A DNA stretch of 42,929 bases, from positions 1-42,929 of the forward strand of contig CAKZRU010000035.1 in assembly GCA_937146725.1 (NCBI GenBank), written 5' to 3'. The notes beneath the pieces were generated by a model that worked only from the letters and a program-made list of their open reading frames with translations, did not search any database and was not told where the DNA came from. Origin of the DNA: an uncultured Myxococcales bacterium (lineage in GTDB: Bacteria > Myxococcota_A > Bradymonadia > UBA7976 > VGTA01). Position 1 is the stretch's first letter. Each line of letters opens with the position of its first letter. This document shows positions 23,154-32,600 of this stretch, piece by piece. The position numbers and the translations under genes were made by a program.

Positions 23154-24164
23154 TCAATTAGGGTTGGGCTTAAGTAAAGCTTTGGCTTCTGTAAGGCTTG
23201 CTGCACAGCGAAAGCCGAAATGATGATAGGGTTTATTAGAAGGATAGTGTGGCCGGCGAGTCCATGAACGTGCACATTCCTTGGGCCAATACCAAGAGCC
23301 ACCGCGAACGACTTTTTTGCGATAGCGTTTACAGGGTTTATCCGGTGCTTGTTCGGAACAAGGCCCCTTGGGATGTGTACCGGCGCAATCTTCACCACAT
23401 TTGTCCCAATCTCGGGTGTACCAGTCGGCGGTCCATTCTTCTGCATTGCCAATCATATCGTATAAACCATAACGACCTGCTGGTCGACTTTTTACCGGTA
23501 AAACCTTACCTTTGTTATGATAGCTAAAGCGCTTTTTGACTCCACAGCTGCGTCCGGATTTATCTTTAATCACCGCTTTATCACAGTCAGGTTCATCGTT
23601 ACCCCAAGGGTATTGTTCTCCCTCAGAACCACGCGCTGCCTTTTCCCACTCGGCTTCAGTGGGTAGATGCTTTCCTATCGCTTTACAATAAGTAAATGCC
23701 TCATACCAACTTAAACCCGTCATTGGCTGTTGAGCAGCACTGAAATCACTGTAAGCTGGCTTACGTTTGGGGCATTTTTTACGACGAACACATGCTTGGT
23801 ATGCACTGTAGGTGACTTCACTTATATCCATATAATAGGTCGGCATATCAATTTTGGCGACCGGTCGGTGATTGGGCTTATCCTTGGGTAAGCGCTTCAC
23901 CTCGCCTTGCATACAGGTTCGCTCAGCTTCGGAACCTCTGATAAAGCTTCCTTTGGGAATACAGGCCATTCCTTTAATCTTTTGAGCTAAACAAGAATCA
24001 GCGAATGCATCTGAATGGGTCTGAGTCACCTGTTGTTGAGCAAAAGCCATATAAGGGTTTAGAGCTAAGTAAACCAAGCTCAAGCCTAAGCCAAGGGCAA
24101 GTTTTTTTGTATCGTTTACAGTGAGATCAAATATGAGTCCAACTAGAGGTTTTACAGAGTACAT
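23154..24164 (-). CDS. Secreted SUMF1/formylglycine-generating-enzyme-fold protein
   Basis: About 336 residues. I place the start at ATG 24164 (MYSVKP), which has AAAAGG 8 bases upstream and gives a Sec signal peptide ending in PYMAFAQ. A longer frame to 24263 would overlap the ABC gene and lacks a signal. The FGE-sulfatase domain shows YYMDISEVTYSAYQACV, GLSWYEAFTYCKAIGKHLPTEAEWEKAARG, YPWGN, GLYDMIGNAEEWTADWY and VVRGGSWYWPKECARSWTRR ending FGFRCA. True sulfatase-activating enzymes have a Cys pair in GGSxLCxxxYC. Here only the second Cys remains (WYWPKEC), so sulfatase activation is unlikely. A structural or substrate-binding use of the fold is more probable. It lies 31 bases after the ABC exporter gene. 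Confidence 0.85.
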   Translation of the reverse strand: MYSVKPLVGLIFDLTVNDTKKLALGLGLSLVYLALNPYMAFAQQQVTQTHSDAFADSCLAQKIKGMACIPKGSFIRGSEAERTCMQGEVKRLPKDKPNHRPVAKIDMPTYYMDISEVTYSAYQACVRRKKCPKRKPAYSDFSAAQQPMTGLSWYEAFTYCKAIGKHLPTEAEWEKAARGSEGEQYPWGNDEPDCDKAVIKDKSGRSCGVKKRFSYHNKGKVLPVKSRPAGRYGLYDMIGNAEEWTADWYTRDWDKCGEDCAGTHPKGPCSEQAPDKPCKRYRKKVVRGGSWYWPKECARSWTRRPHYPSNKPYHHFGFRCAASLTEAKALLKPNPN

Positions 24165-24195
24165 TGAGAACCTTTTCGAGAATGAAACATAATAA

Positions 24196-25944
24196 TTAGC
24201 TCTGCCATAGTTGGGCATAGAGTCCTTGAGATTCAAGTAAATCCTTATGTGTACCTTGCTCAATCACTTGCCCTTGCTCTAATACAAGGATTTGATCTGC
24301 ATGCCTAATTGTGTTGAGACGATGAGCAATAATGAGCACTGTTCGACCTTGACAAAAGCTCTTCAAGGCTTTTTGGATTTCTGCTTCGGTATAGGCATCT
24401 ACGGCACTCGTTGCCTCATCTAAAATAAGAATCTTGGGATTTTTTAAAAGCGCTCGAGCAATAGAAACCCGTTGGCGTTCACCACCACTGAGGCGAATCC
24501 CCCCTTCACCTACTTTGGTTTCATAACCAGCACTTAGACTTGTCACAAACTGAGTAACGCCTGCTAACTGAGCTGCTTGATAAACCTCATCATCACTTGC
24601 CGAAGGACGACCATAGCGAATATTTTCCATGATCGTTCCTTCAAATAAATAAACCTGCTGACTCACTAGGCCAATTTGCTGCCGCCAATATGTGAGGTCA
24701 ATATCTCGCAGAGGTAATTCATTCACCCATAGCTCTCCAGCTTGTGGTCGATTAAAACCAAGCAATAATTTAATTAAGGTGCTTTTCCCCGATCCTGTAG
24801 CGCCTACAATGGCACTGGTTTGACCCATAGGAAAGCTGATATTAAGGCTCTTAAAGATGGGATGTTCATCATAGGCAAAATCTACTTGCCGTAAATCGAT
24901 CAACCCATTTTCACAGTCAAGATCTGGCTTGAGTTGTCCTTGATGCTGTGGCGTAGCGACCTCAAGTAAGCGAAAGGCACGTTCTGCACTCGCCATCGCT
25001 CTTTGATATAGATCTAAAGTCTCTCCAAGTCGGGTTAAAGGCCACAGTAAACGTTGGGTCAAAAAGACCAAAACACTGTAGGTACCTACAGCTAAATCAC
25101 CTTCTAAGGTTAAATAACCACCATAAATGAGAGTGGCTAAAAAGCCGATGACGATCGCCATCCTAATCATGGGCGTAAAGGCCGCACTTAAGCCGATTGC
25201 AGCTTGATTGGCATTAAGATAAGCAAGACTTTGTTGATCTAAGCGCTTTAGTTCTCGTTGTTCAGCAGTGAAACTTTTCACTTCTTCCATGCCTCTTAAA
25301 GTATGGTTGAGCTGAGCATTAATTTTGGCAGCTTGCTGTCGAACTTGGCTATATCTTGGTCCAATCGCTTTTTGGAACTTGAGTGAGCCCCAAATAATAA
25401 GCGGGATGGGGAGCATGGCCCAATAAGCCACAGAAGGCGCGACATAAAAAAAGTAGAAGCTAACGGTTAAGGTTGTGGTGAGCAGTTGGATTAAATGGTT
25501 TGCACCCACATTAAAAAAGCGTTCAAGTTGGTTTACATCATCATTAAGTGTGGCCAGCAAATCACCGGTTTCTTGTTGGGCAAACCATTGAGAATCCAAA
25601 GTTTGGAGATGTGCATAAAGCTCTTGTCTTAAATCCCTTTGAACTTTTTGCGCAAGCTCTCGCCAGCGTTTTTGAAAAAAATACTCAAACCAAGACTCTC
25701 CACCCCAAACAAGGACGGTAAGTACACCTAAAACATACAACTGATGTAAAGGCTGAGGATACCAATATGCCAAGTAAGATTCTTGTTGCTTAACAACAAT
25801 ATCCACAGCCAATCCAATGAGTAGTGGTGGCGCTAAATCGAGTAGTTTATTAAGCACAGAATGCAAACTAGCCCAAAATACTTCATGATGATAACGAGTA
25901 AAGTGGACTAAGAGCTTAGAGAGTCGTTGATCGATAAATGACAT
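24196..25944 (-). CDS. ABC exporter half-transporter (permease fused to ATPase)
   Basis: A type IV ABC exporter half-molecule of 582 residues. It has a six-helix membrane domain (segments near LLDLAPPLLIGLAVDIVV, LTTTLTVSFYFFYVA, VAYWAMLPIPLIIWGSL and MAIVIGFLATLIYGGYL) and a C-terminal ATPase. The ATPase has Walker A GATGSGKST, a Q-loop, signature LSGGERQRVSIARALL, Walker B ILILDEATSAVD and H-loop IIAHRL, all intact. It would work as a dimer exporting lipids, peptides or drugs; the substrate is unknown. I chose ATG 25944 (MSFIDQ), with AAAAGGAAG 7 bases upstream, over ATG 25986, which has AGGG immediately adjacent. It precedes the SUMF1-like gene on the same strand. Confidence 0.93.
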   Translation of the reverse strand: MSFIDQRLSKLLVHFTRYHHEVFWASLHSVLNKLLDLAPPLLIGLAVDIVVKQQESYLAYWYPQPLHQLYVLGVLTVLVWGGESWFEYFFQKRWRELAQKVQRDLRQELYAHLQTLDSQWFAQQETGDLLATLNDDVNQLERFFNVGANHLIQLLTTTLTVSFYFFYVAPSVAYWAMLPIPLIIWGSLKFQKAIGPRYSQVRQQAAKINAQLNHTLRGMEEVKSFTAEQRELKRLDQQSLAYLNANQAAIGLSAAFTPMIRMAIVIGFLATLIYGGYLTLEGDLAVGTYSVLVFLTQRLLWPLTRLGETLDLYQRAMASAERAFRLLEVATPQHQGQLKPDLDCENGLIDLRQVDFAYDEHPIFKSLNISFPMGQTSAIVGATGSGKSTLIKLLLGFNRPQAGELWVNELPLRDIDLTYWRQQIGLVSQQVYLFEGTIMENIRYGRPSASDDEVYQAAQLAGVTQFVTSLSAGYETKVGEGGIRLSGGERQRVSIARALLKNPKILILDEATSAVDAYTEAEIQKALKSFCQGRTVLIIAHRLNTIRHADQILVLEQGQVIEQGTHKDLLESQGLYAQLWQS

Positions 25945-25981
25945 CTTTGAGCTTCCTTTTGACAGAGAGTTTATGATTTGG

Positions 25982-26030
25982 CTCATCCCTTGACATAGGG
26001 CTTGGATGAGAAGAAATCACTAAAGTGATT
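25982..26030. promoter_or_regulatory. Two inverted repeats upstream of the ABC exporter
   Basis: CTCATCC (25982-25988) pairs with GGATGAG (26004-26010), with CCC/GGG inside. Just beyond, AATCACT and AGTGATT (26015-26030) form a compact palindrome with a 2-base centre. Both lie in the 142-base gap between the DUF2490 gene and the ABC gene. Neither has a T-run, so operator or leader structure is as likely as terminator. Confidence 0.35.
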
Positions 26031-26086
26031 CACAAGAAGCTTGTTTAAGATATAGATGACAAGTGCAAGTTTTGAGTGAAGCTTGT

Positions 26087-26917
26087 TTACATCTCTACAT
26101 CATTAAAGAAACTGAGTTTATGATAAATACTTAAGCGGAAAATATCATTATCTCGGAACTCAAAGGCATTGAGTTGCCCAAAGGATTTCATATAGCCAAT
26201 GTGTAAATGAACCGAGTCGGTCAATCCATATCCTAAGCCAACATAAGTACGGTTATCCTCAAAGTAGTTGAACTGTACCTTTTCACCCGCCTGCATAAAG
26301 ATCTCATTGTAGAAGGTGAAAAAAAGTGAATTGGTTTCGAGTAAGTGACCAAAGATCGGTGCATAGGCAAGAAGTTTATAACGGAAGCGATTATAATAAT
26401 AATAGGTAGGATCGGTGATTTTAGTACTGCGTTTCCAACGTTGCTCAGTTCTGAGTTGATGGTAGATCTTCATTCCAAAATATTTGGCATTAAAGAGAGC
26501 CTGTTCCCAAAAGCGATATTCCGGGACATAGGTTTCTTCTGTAGCCCATTCCGGATGATCTGACCAAGTGTAACGATTGACCACACCCAAGGTGAGTCGG
26601 AAATGAGTATCCACTTTGTAGTTCACCCCAAAGCGTAGATACAGCTTAGACATTCGGTTCATAAAGTCAGCACGCCTAAGGTGGTACTCACCATAGTAGC
26701 CCCATTTTTCGCTAAGCCAATATGTGGTATATAAACCCAACCAAGCACCGGAGTCATAATTGGTAAAGTGCTTAGGGGGAGCATTAAAGTTTTGCTGAAC
26801 ATTAACGTCTTGGGCTTGAGCGATATGAGATCCAGCAAGACACAGCATAACCACTGTTAGGTTAAGTGTAACTCGTAATATATGGTACCATTTTCGTTGT
26901 TTTAGATCCTTAAACAC
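26087..26917 (-). CDS. DUF2490 family outer-membrane protein
   Basis: A 276-residue exported protein with a signal peptide ending in AGSHIAQAQ. The mature part is rich in Tyr, Phe and Arg in an alternating pattern typical of a small beta-barrel. SGAWLGLYTTYWLSEKWGYYGEYHLR, RFWEQALFNAKYFG, HQLRTEQRWKR and YYNRFRYKLLAYAPI match the DUF2490 family, whose function is not known. It ends IYHKLSFFNDVEM and has no C-terminal Phe signature. It reads toward the ABC gene, but the 142-base structured gap argues against tight coupling. Confidence 0.82.
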   Translation of the reverse strand: MFKDLKQRKWYHILRVTLNLTVVMLCLAGSHIAQAQDVNVQQNFNAPPKHFTNYDSGAWLGLYTTYWLSEKWGYYGEYHLRRADFMNRMSKLYLRFGVNYKVDTHFRLTLGVVNRYTWSDHPEWATEETYVPEYRFWEQALFNAKYFGMKIYHQLRTEQRWKRSTKITDPTYYYYNRFRYKLLAYAPIFGHLLETNSLFFTFYNEIFMQAGEKVQFNYFEDNRTYVGLGYGLTDSVHLHIGYMKSFGQLNAFEFRDNDIFRLSIYHKLSFFNDVEM

Positions 26918-27121
26918 CTAGGCCTCCAAAACGAGATAGATCTCAAGAATGAAGCTTATCGCTTTTTTTCGAAGACACTTATGCATAAAAACGAATGGTT
27001 TGATATAGTATTTTTTTACTTTTCTGTTATTTTTCAGAAGGAAAGAACAGGTTTTTCTTATAGTGAATTTTAAGATATACTAAAGGTTATAGATGTTTGC
27101 TTATTTTAATAAGGTAGAGTT

Positions 27122-28600
27122 ATGAATAAATACTGCTGGTTTTCGAAGTCCGCGCTCCACACTTTATATCTGTGTTCTTTGTTATTTTTAGGCTGTGCTG
27201 AACAAACAGACCTACAGCCTGATGAGTATTCTTCTCAATATGAAGTGAGTTGTTTTCATCATGTAGAGTCTGAGCTCAATCAAAAAACTTACGCATTATC
27301 TTCTGGAAGATCACAACAAAAAAGTGGTGAGGTAGGTTGTAGCGAGCGTACCGATACCGGTTATGTAAATGGTATGCCCTATGATATTGTTGTGGTCACC
27401 GCAGACGGTAAACCTGCAGAACGAGAATCGGCAAACGCCTATTGGGTGATGTATCAAGCCGCTGCTCAAACCGGTGTTGATATTCAGATTTCAACCGCTT
27501 TCAGAACGTATGCAGAGCAAGAGTATCTTTATAACTGCTACCTTAATCAAAACTGTAACAACGGTAATTTAGCGGCGGCTCCCGGATATAGTAATCATCA
27601 AAGTGGGCATGCCTTTGATTTTAGAGTTGAGCGACCAGGTGTTCTTGATTGGTTACGCAATAACGGCGCTACCTATGGTTTTGAAAACACGATTCGTAGC
27701 GAACCTTGGCACTGGGAATGGTGGGGAGGCGGTCCTGGTGGGGGGCCCTGTCAAGGTCAGCCTTGTGATGAGCTTGGTGCCGAGGGTGGTATTCTTGATA
27801 ATAGTGGAGCGTGCTTTCAAAAGTTTGGACCAAGTCAATATTGGCGCAGTGTCGATGAGGGAGAGCAGGGCCAACTGTTTTGGACCAATGCTTTTAATGC
27901 ATCAGAACCTGATAATTGGGCCCGTTGGAACATTCACTTGAGTGAAGCGGGTGAATATCGAGTGGAAGTCAGTGTATCACAAGAATATGGACTCTGCACT
28001 GATACTCCTTATTTGATTAAGCATGATGGTCAGGAGAGTCGCTTGAGCCATGATCAGTCTGCTTCTGAATATTGGCAGGAATTAGGGGTATTCACCTTTG
28101 CCGCAGGAGGAGATCAGCATGTGGATGTGTATGATAATATCCCTGGATGGTCACAGATGGGACAGCATATCACCGCAGATGCAATTCGCTTAACTCGTGT
28201 TCGACAAGACATTGAAGAACCGGAAATACAAGCCGGTGAAATGAACGAAGAACCGGAAATACAAGCCGGTGAAATGAATGGTGGAGTCATTGTTGAACCA
28301 GAAGCTATGGCTGGAGAAGTAATCGCTGGAGAAATGATCGCTGGAACCGAGCCAGAAATGGGTGGTGAGGATATAGAAGAAACCATGCCAACTATGAATA
28401 TGACTGATACAGAGCAAGGGGGTAGCGATCGCTATATGCCGGCTTCAGAAGGTCCAGTAATGCTTAATCCCTTAGAGCCAGTAGAAAGCGATGCGACCGG
28501 CGGAGCAAGTTGTGAGCAAAGATCTAGTTTGCTTCAAACGACAATGGGCTTATGCTTCATTTTTATGAGCATATTATACCTAAGAAGAAGAGAGGTTTAG
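27122..28600 (+). CDS. M15-type D,D-peptidase lipoprotein with golvesin-like domain, AGEM linker and C-terminal anchor
   Basis: A 492-residue multidomain envelope protein. LCSLLFLGC gives a lipobox (Cys25). Residues 75-205 are a VanY/M15B-type metallopeptidase: STAFRTYAEQEYLYN, then SNHQSGHAFDF with zinc ligands His159 and Asp166, then EPWHWEW with Glu194 and ligand His197. It would trim D-Ala-D-Ala or related peptidoglycan links. Residues 215-360 form a beta-sandwich like the golvesin/Xly carbohydrate-binding-type domain (DNWARWNIHLSEAGEYRVEVSV to ITADAIRLTRV). A linker with 33-bp repeats (EEPEIQAGEMN, 28214-28279) and further AGEM-like motifs follows. The C-terminus is Gly-Ala-Ser-Cys, then a helix (LLQTTMGLCFIFMSILYL), then RRREV, like a MYXO-CTERM sorting tail. 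AAGGTAGAG precedes the ATG. Confidence 0.88.
   Translation: MNKYCWFSKSALHTLYLCSLLFLGCAEQTDLQPDEYSSQYEVSCFHHVESELNQKTYALSSGRSQQKSGEVGCSERTDTGYVNGMPYDIVVVTADGKPAERESANAYWVMYQAAAQTGVDIQISTAFRTYAEQEYLYNCYLNQNCNNGNLAAAPGYSNHQSGHAFDFRVERPGVLDWLRNNGATYGFENTIRSEPWHWEWWGGGPGGGPCQGQPCDELGAEGGILDNSGACFQKFGPSQYWRSVDEGEQGQLFWTNAFNASEPDNWARWNIHLSEAGEYRVEVSVSQEYGLCTDTPYLIKHDGQESRLSHDQSASEYWQELGVFTFAAGGDQHVDVYDNIPGWSQMGQHITADAIRLTRVRQDIEEPEIQAGEMNEEPEIQAGEMNGGVIVEPEAMAGEVIAGEMIAGTEPEMGGEDIEETMPTMNMTDTEQGGSDRYMPASEGPVMLNPLEPVESDATGGASCEQRSSLLQTTMGLCFIFMSILYLRRREV
28214..28279 (+). repeat. Two 33-bp repeats encoding EEPEIQAGEMN
   Basis: Units 28214-28246 and 28247-28279 differ by one base at the last codon. 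The unit length and the AGEM core are the same as in the repeat at 13503-13634, in an otherwise unrelated protein. Confidence 0.9.
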
Positions 28601-28635
28601 GAGAGAGTTAGGAGAGCTAAACGAATATAAGATGC

Positions 28636-29565
28636 TTAGGCTTTTAATAAACTCTCTAAGTGAGTTTCTCGGTAGACCTTGCTATCTTTTAAGCGACGAG
28701 TTTTCTCAAAGATCAGACTTCGATCGCTTGTTGACTCAAGACCTAGTTTGGTGAGGATTTCTTGGCTCATATTGCGCAAAAAAGGATTGGTTTCAAGTTC
28801 CTCTCTGAGTAAGGAAGGCACTGTTGACTGACCTCGCTTTCGGCGTTGAATTACCTTTTGGACTCGTTCTTGGAGTTTGGGGTTATTAGGCTCAATGCTG
28901 AGCGCAAAGTGTAAGTTATCTAGGGTATACTCATGGGCACAGCACACCAAAGTATTTGGAGAAAGCGAAGCTAGTTTGTCTAGGCTGTTTGCCATGGTCG
29001 ACATAGGCCCATCAAAGACATAGCCACAGCCTCCGGCAAACAAGGTATCTCCACAAAACAAAAGCGTCTCAATCACATCATGATCTTGAGCTTGGTTGGG
29101 AGATAAAGCAGGGGGCTGAAGGTTAAAAATAAATGAAATATGGCCATTTAAATGACCTTCTGTGAGTAATACCTTTCCGGAGAGTGGACCAAGAGTAATA
29201 GACTCGTGATCACTTAACGACCGGGTAAGGCCCGGAATGGTCTTGGGCGCATTAGCACTCCCCCAAACTTGAATATCGGTAAGCAAGTTCAGTTTGGCTA
29301 ACTCTTGATTTACTCCAATATGATCACCATGTGTATGGGTATTAAGAATATGAGTGAGTTGTAGGTTATGCTTAGATAAATAGCGAAGAATTTCTTGCGC
29401 ACCGGGTCCATCCACTAAAGCTACTTTGTATGGTTCATATTCAATCAGCCAACATAAATTATCAACTGCTGTGGGCACTTGATGAAGCCTAATTTGGGCG
29501 TCATGACCAGTGGTTAAATCTAAAACAGGATTAGCCATACTAACCACGTGAGCTTTGGTGGACAT
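28636..29565 (-). CDS. gloB: Hydroxyacylglutathione hydrolase (glyoxalase II)
   Basis: A metallo-beta-lactamase-fold thioesterase that hydrolyses S-lactoylglutathione in methylglyoxal detoxification. Its 309 residues are longer than the usual ~255 because of an N-terminal extension and an insertion (PPALSPNQAQDHDVIE). The metal motif THTHGDH is intact. LLFCGDTLFAGGCGYVFDG provides the bridging Asp, and CCAHEYTLDNL the third site. The C-terminal glutathione-binding HAGH domain is recognisable (RVQKVIQRRKRGQSTVPSLLREELETNPFLR). AGGA lies 7 bases before the ATG. It is divergent from the large exported-protein operon. The VOC protein at 6760 is not obviously its glyoxalase I partner. Confidence 0.9.
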   Translation of the reverse strand: MSTKAHVVSMANPVLDLTTGHDAQIRLHQVPTAVDNLCWLIEYEPYKVALVDGPGAQEILRYLSKHNLQLTHILNTHTHGDHIGVNQELAKLNLLTDIQVWGSANAPKTIPGLTRSLSDHESITLGPLSGKVLLTEGHLNGHISFIFNLQPPALSPNQAQDHDVIETLLFCGDTLFAGGCGYVFDGPMSTMANSLDKLASLSPNTLVCCAHEYTLDNLHFALSIEPNNPKLQERVQKVIQRRKRGQSTVPSLLREELETNPFLRNMSQEILTKLGLESTSDRSLIFEKTRRLKDSKVYRETHLESLLKA

Positions 29566-29699
29566 AATTGTTCCTATGATGATGAAATAATTTAGACCGA
29601 TTTAGATTTTAGGTCGTAATTCGTCTGTTGAGAGTGTTTATTCATGTTGAGAATACGCATTTGCAACACTCAAAAAAACTATTTTTGAAAGGACTCCTC

Positions 29700-32600
29700 A
29701 TGAAAAAGGTTCGTGGGATCACCATGCTCTGTTTGAGTTTATGGTTAAGTAGCTTAGCATTTTTCTTTGTTATCCAGGCTTCTGTCGCTTGGAGTCAGCC
29801 TATGGGCCCTCCACCGCCTCATGAAGGTGTTATGCTCAGCTTGGCTCGTTTTGAAAGCTTATTTCAGTCAGCCACAGAACGTCAGGCAATGGGACAATGG
29901 CGTAATCCACAGCTTGAGATTGACTTGAGCCAAGTCCAGCAAAGTGGTGAGGCTTGGGTTTCATTTAAGGCACAGGTTTCACATAAGCATTTATTAGGTA
30001 CTCAACATTCAATCAATATGGATTTAGTGCCTGCTATGGTTCATCCTCTTTCGGTTTGGCTAGAAGATAAACCACTGAACACAAGTATTTCGGGCAGCTT
30101 TCACCAAGTTGAGATCTTGGTTGAGGAAGCAAAGCAAAATAACTCAGATCCATGGATTCGCTTACGTTATCCGGTGAGACTTTCTCGGAGTTTAAGCGGG
30201 GAATTAAGTGGCCTTTTACCCTTACCGCCGGTTCCGAGTGCTAAATTGAAGATCATTGCTCAAGGGCAAGCTAAGATGATTCCCGAGCTAAACACTTTAG
30301 GACAGCAAAATAGTGAAGTTAGCTTAAAAGGTGCTTTAGCCTTGCTTATCCCGACTACTGAGTCGGGTGTATTACTACAAAGCAAAGATCTTGAGGTCAG
30401 TCTGAATGCTTCTGGAGAAGGCGCTGATGTATTAGTGACTCAAAAAAGCTTGCTTCGAGGAGGAGCATTGCAGGCATGGGTCCCCATTTCACCAGCTTCT
30501 AATGCCTTACTGAGTGCAGAGGCTGATGGTAAAGCAGCAATCACAGATGTAAGAAGTGGTTGGCATATGGTGTGGCTAGATGGTTCGGGAGAGCACTTGG
30601 TTAAGGCCAAAGTACGAGTGAAGGTTGATCGTTCGAGTGGCCAGCCCCGCTTAAGATTATCACCACAGTCGGCGCCTCGCTCAAAACTCAAGGTGATCTT
30701 ACCCGGCGAGCGCGAGGTCAGCACAGAACCTGCTGTACCTTTAGTGACAGAGATTCGCAGTCAGTCAGCGCTTGAGCCAACTCAAGAGTTAGACCCAAAA
30801 GTTAGTCAAGCCCCCTCAAGCAAGGAAACTTTAATCAATGCAGATCTTCCTCCACTTGCGGAAGTCACATTACGTTGGACAGAAAAACGAGCCTTACCCG
30901 AAGAAGAATCTCCAGAGTTTTTAAGCGAAACATATCAGCTATTCAGTTTACAAGAAGGCTTACTCAAGGGCCAAGCGCAACTCGAGTTTGATATTATTAA
31001 AGGAGAGTTAAAATCACTTGATATTGAAGTGCCCAAAGATGTTGTTCTCTATCATTTAAGTGGTGCGGGCGTTGAAAGTTGGATCACCTTAGCGCAAAAT
31101 GAAGCTAGTCATGATGAGCAAGGTAAAAAACGAGAGCATCAGCATAAGATTGTTCGAGTTAGCTTTGGAGAAGCCCGCCAAGGTAAAAATGTCTTAGCTC
31201 TCAAATGGCAACAAGTTCTCAGCAATAATGAATCCCTTAATATGCCATTAATTAGGCCTTTAAATGCCTTTCAAGAATCAGGTGTGATTGCCCTGTTTGA
31301 TGGAGATAGAGTCGGCTTCACACCAGCTAAAACAGGACTTTCAGCCCAAGGGGATGAACGTTTAATTCCGGTAGGGCAAGAATCTATTCCACAGCGTATT
31401 TTACAACTCAAAAGTGGAGAAAAGGTCAGCCAAGCCTTTAGGCATGTTCAAAAACCAACCTCTTTAGAAACCAGTACAACCACCGAACGGGCCCGTGAAC
31501 TGCGCTTTGATGCCCAACTTGATACGCTTTATAGCCTTAGAGATGGTGCGGTTAGAGCTCAAGCTCAATTGCTAGTCAACTTAAAAAGCGGTCGCTTAGA
31601 AAGCTTGACCTTGAGAGTTCCCAAAAATTGTTCAGAACCCCAAGTAAGTGGCCCAAGTATTAATCGGGTTGAGCCAATTAAGTCCGAAGGTAATGAAGAA
31701 TATAATCGTTATCAAGTGAAGTTTACTCGTCGTTTAGAGGGCGCAATTACTTTAAATATTGACCTAGAACAGCTCTTAGCAAGCGATAGTTCTAGTCTAG
31801 CTCTCCCTAGGCTGATTGTAGAGGGTGCGGAGCTCACCCAAGGGCATATTGGCTTAAGTGCTGAAGCAGGTTTGGAATTGAGTCCCGAACATGTCAATGA
31901 ACTTCGCCGAGTTGCCATTGTAGAATTACCTCGCTCTATTTCTTTACGGGCGGCTAGCGAACTTTTGTATGGTTACCGTTTTAGCCGAGATTGGTCACTC
32001 AGCACTGGCTTAAAAAGACATAAGATTATTGAGACCTTGAGTGCGGAAGCGAGCAAGTTGCATGTACAAAGCTACTTACTCGAAAGTGGACAGCGCGTAG
32101 ATTTGGTAGAATATCAAGTAGACAATCGAGATCGTCGTAATTTTAAAGTTGCTTTACCTGCTCAAAGTTCTATTCAAGAAGTCTTAGTAAATGGACAAAT
32201 GGTTAAAGCTCGTGCCGAAGGCAAGTATATCAGTATCCCCATTCCCAAAGAGCAAAGTTCACGCATCATGGTTCGCTACGAAGTAAAGCGAGAAGCCAAG
32301 CAAGTGAGCCAATATGACTTGCAAGCGCCAAGCTCTGATTTACGCACTAGTGATATTACTTGGGATTTATTCTTTTCACCAAATCAGCAACTTTGGTCAT
32401 GGAGCGGTGAACTCAATGAGCAGTCTCGCTATGCCTCACCCTTAAGTCACAAGCATAGTTTTAGCTCATTGAACCAAAGTATTCGCTTTCACTATGATTT
32501 ATTATCAGCGGATCGTGAGCCATTGAGCTTAAAGGTAAGCTTTAGAGGGGTGATCTCTGCCAAAGTGGCCAAGCGTCTTGAGATCTTAGCCTTTTTCGCT

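Noticed and set aside
24165..24263. Longer start of the SUMF1-like gene
   Set aside because: It would overlap the ABC exporter gene and push the signal peptide inside. ATG 24164 has its own ribosome-binding site.
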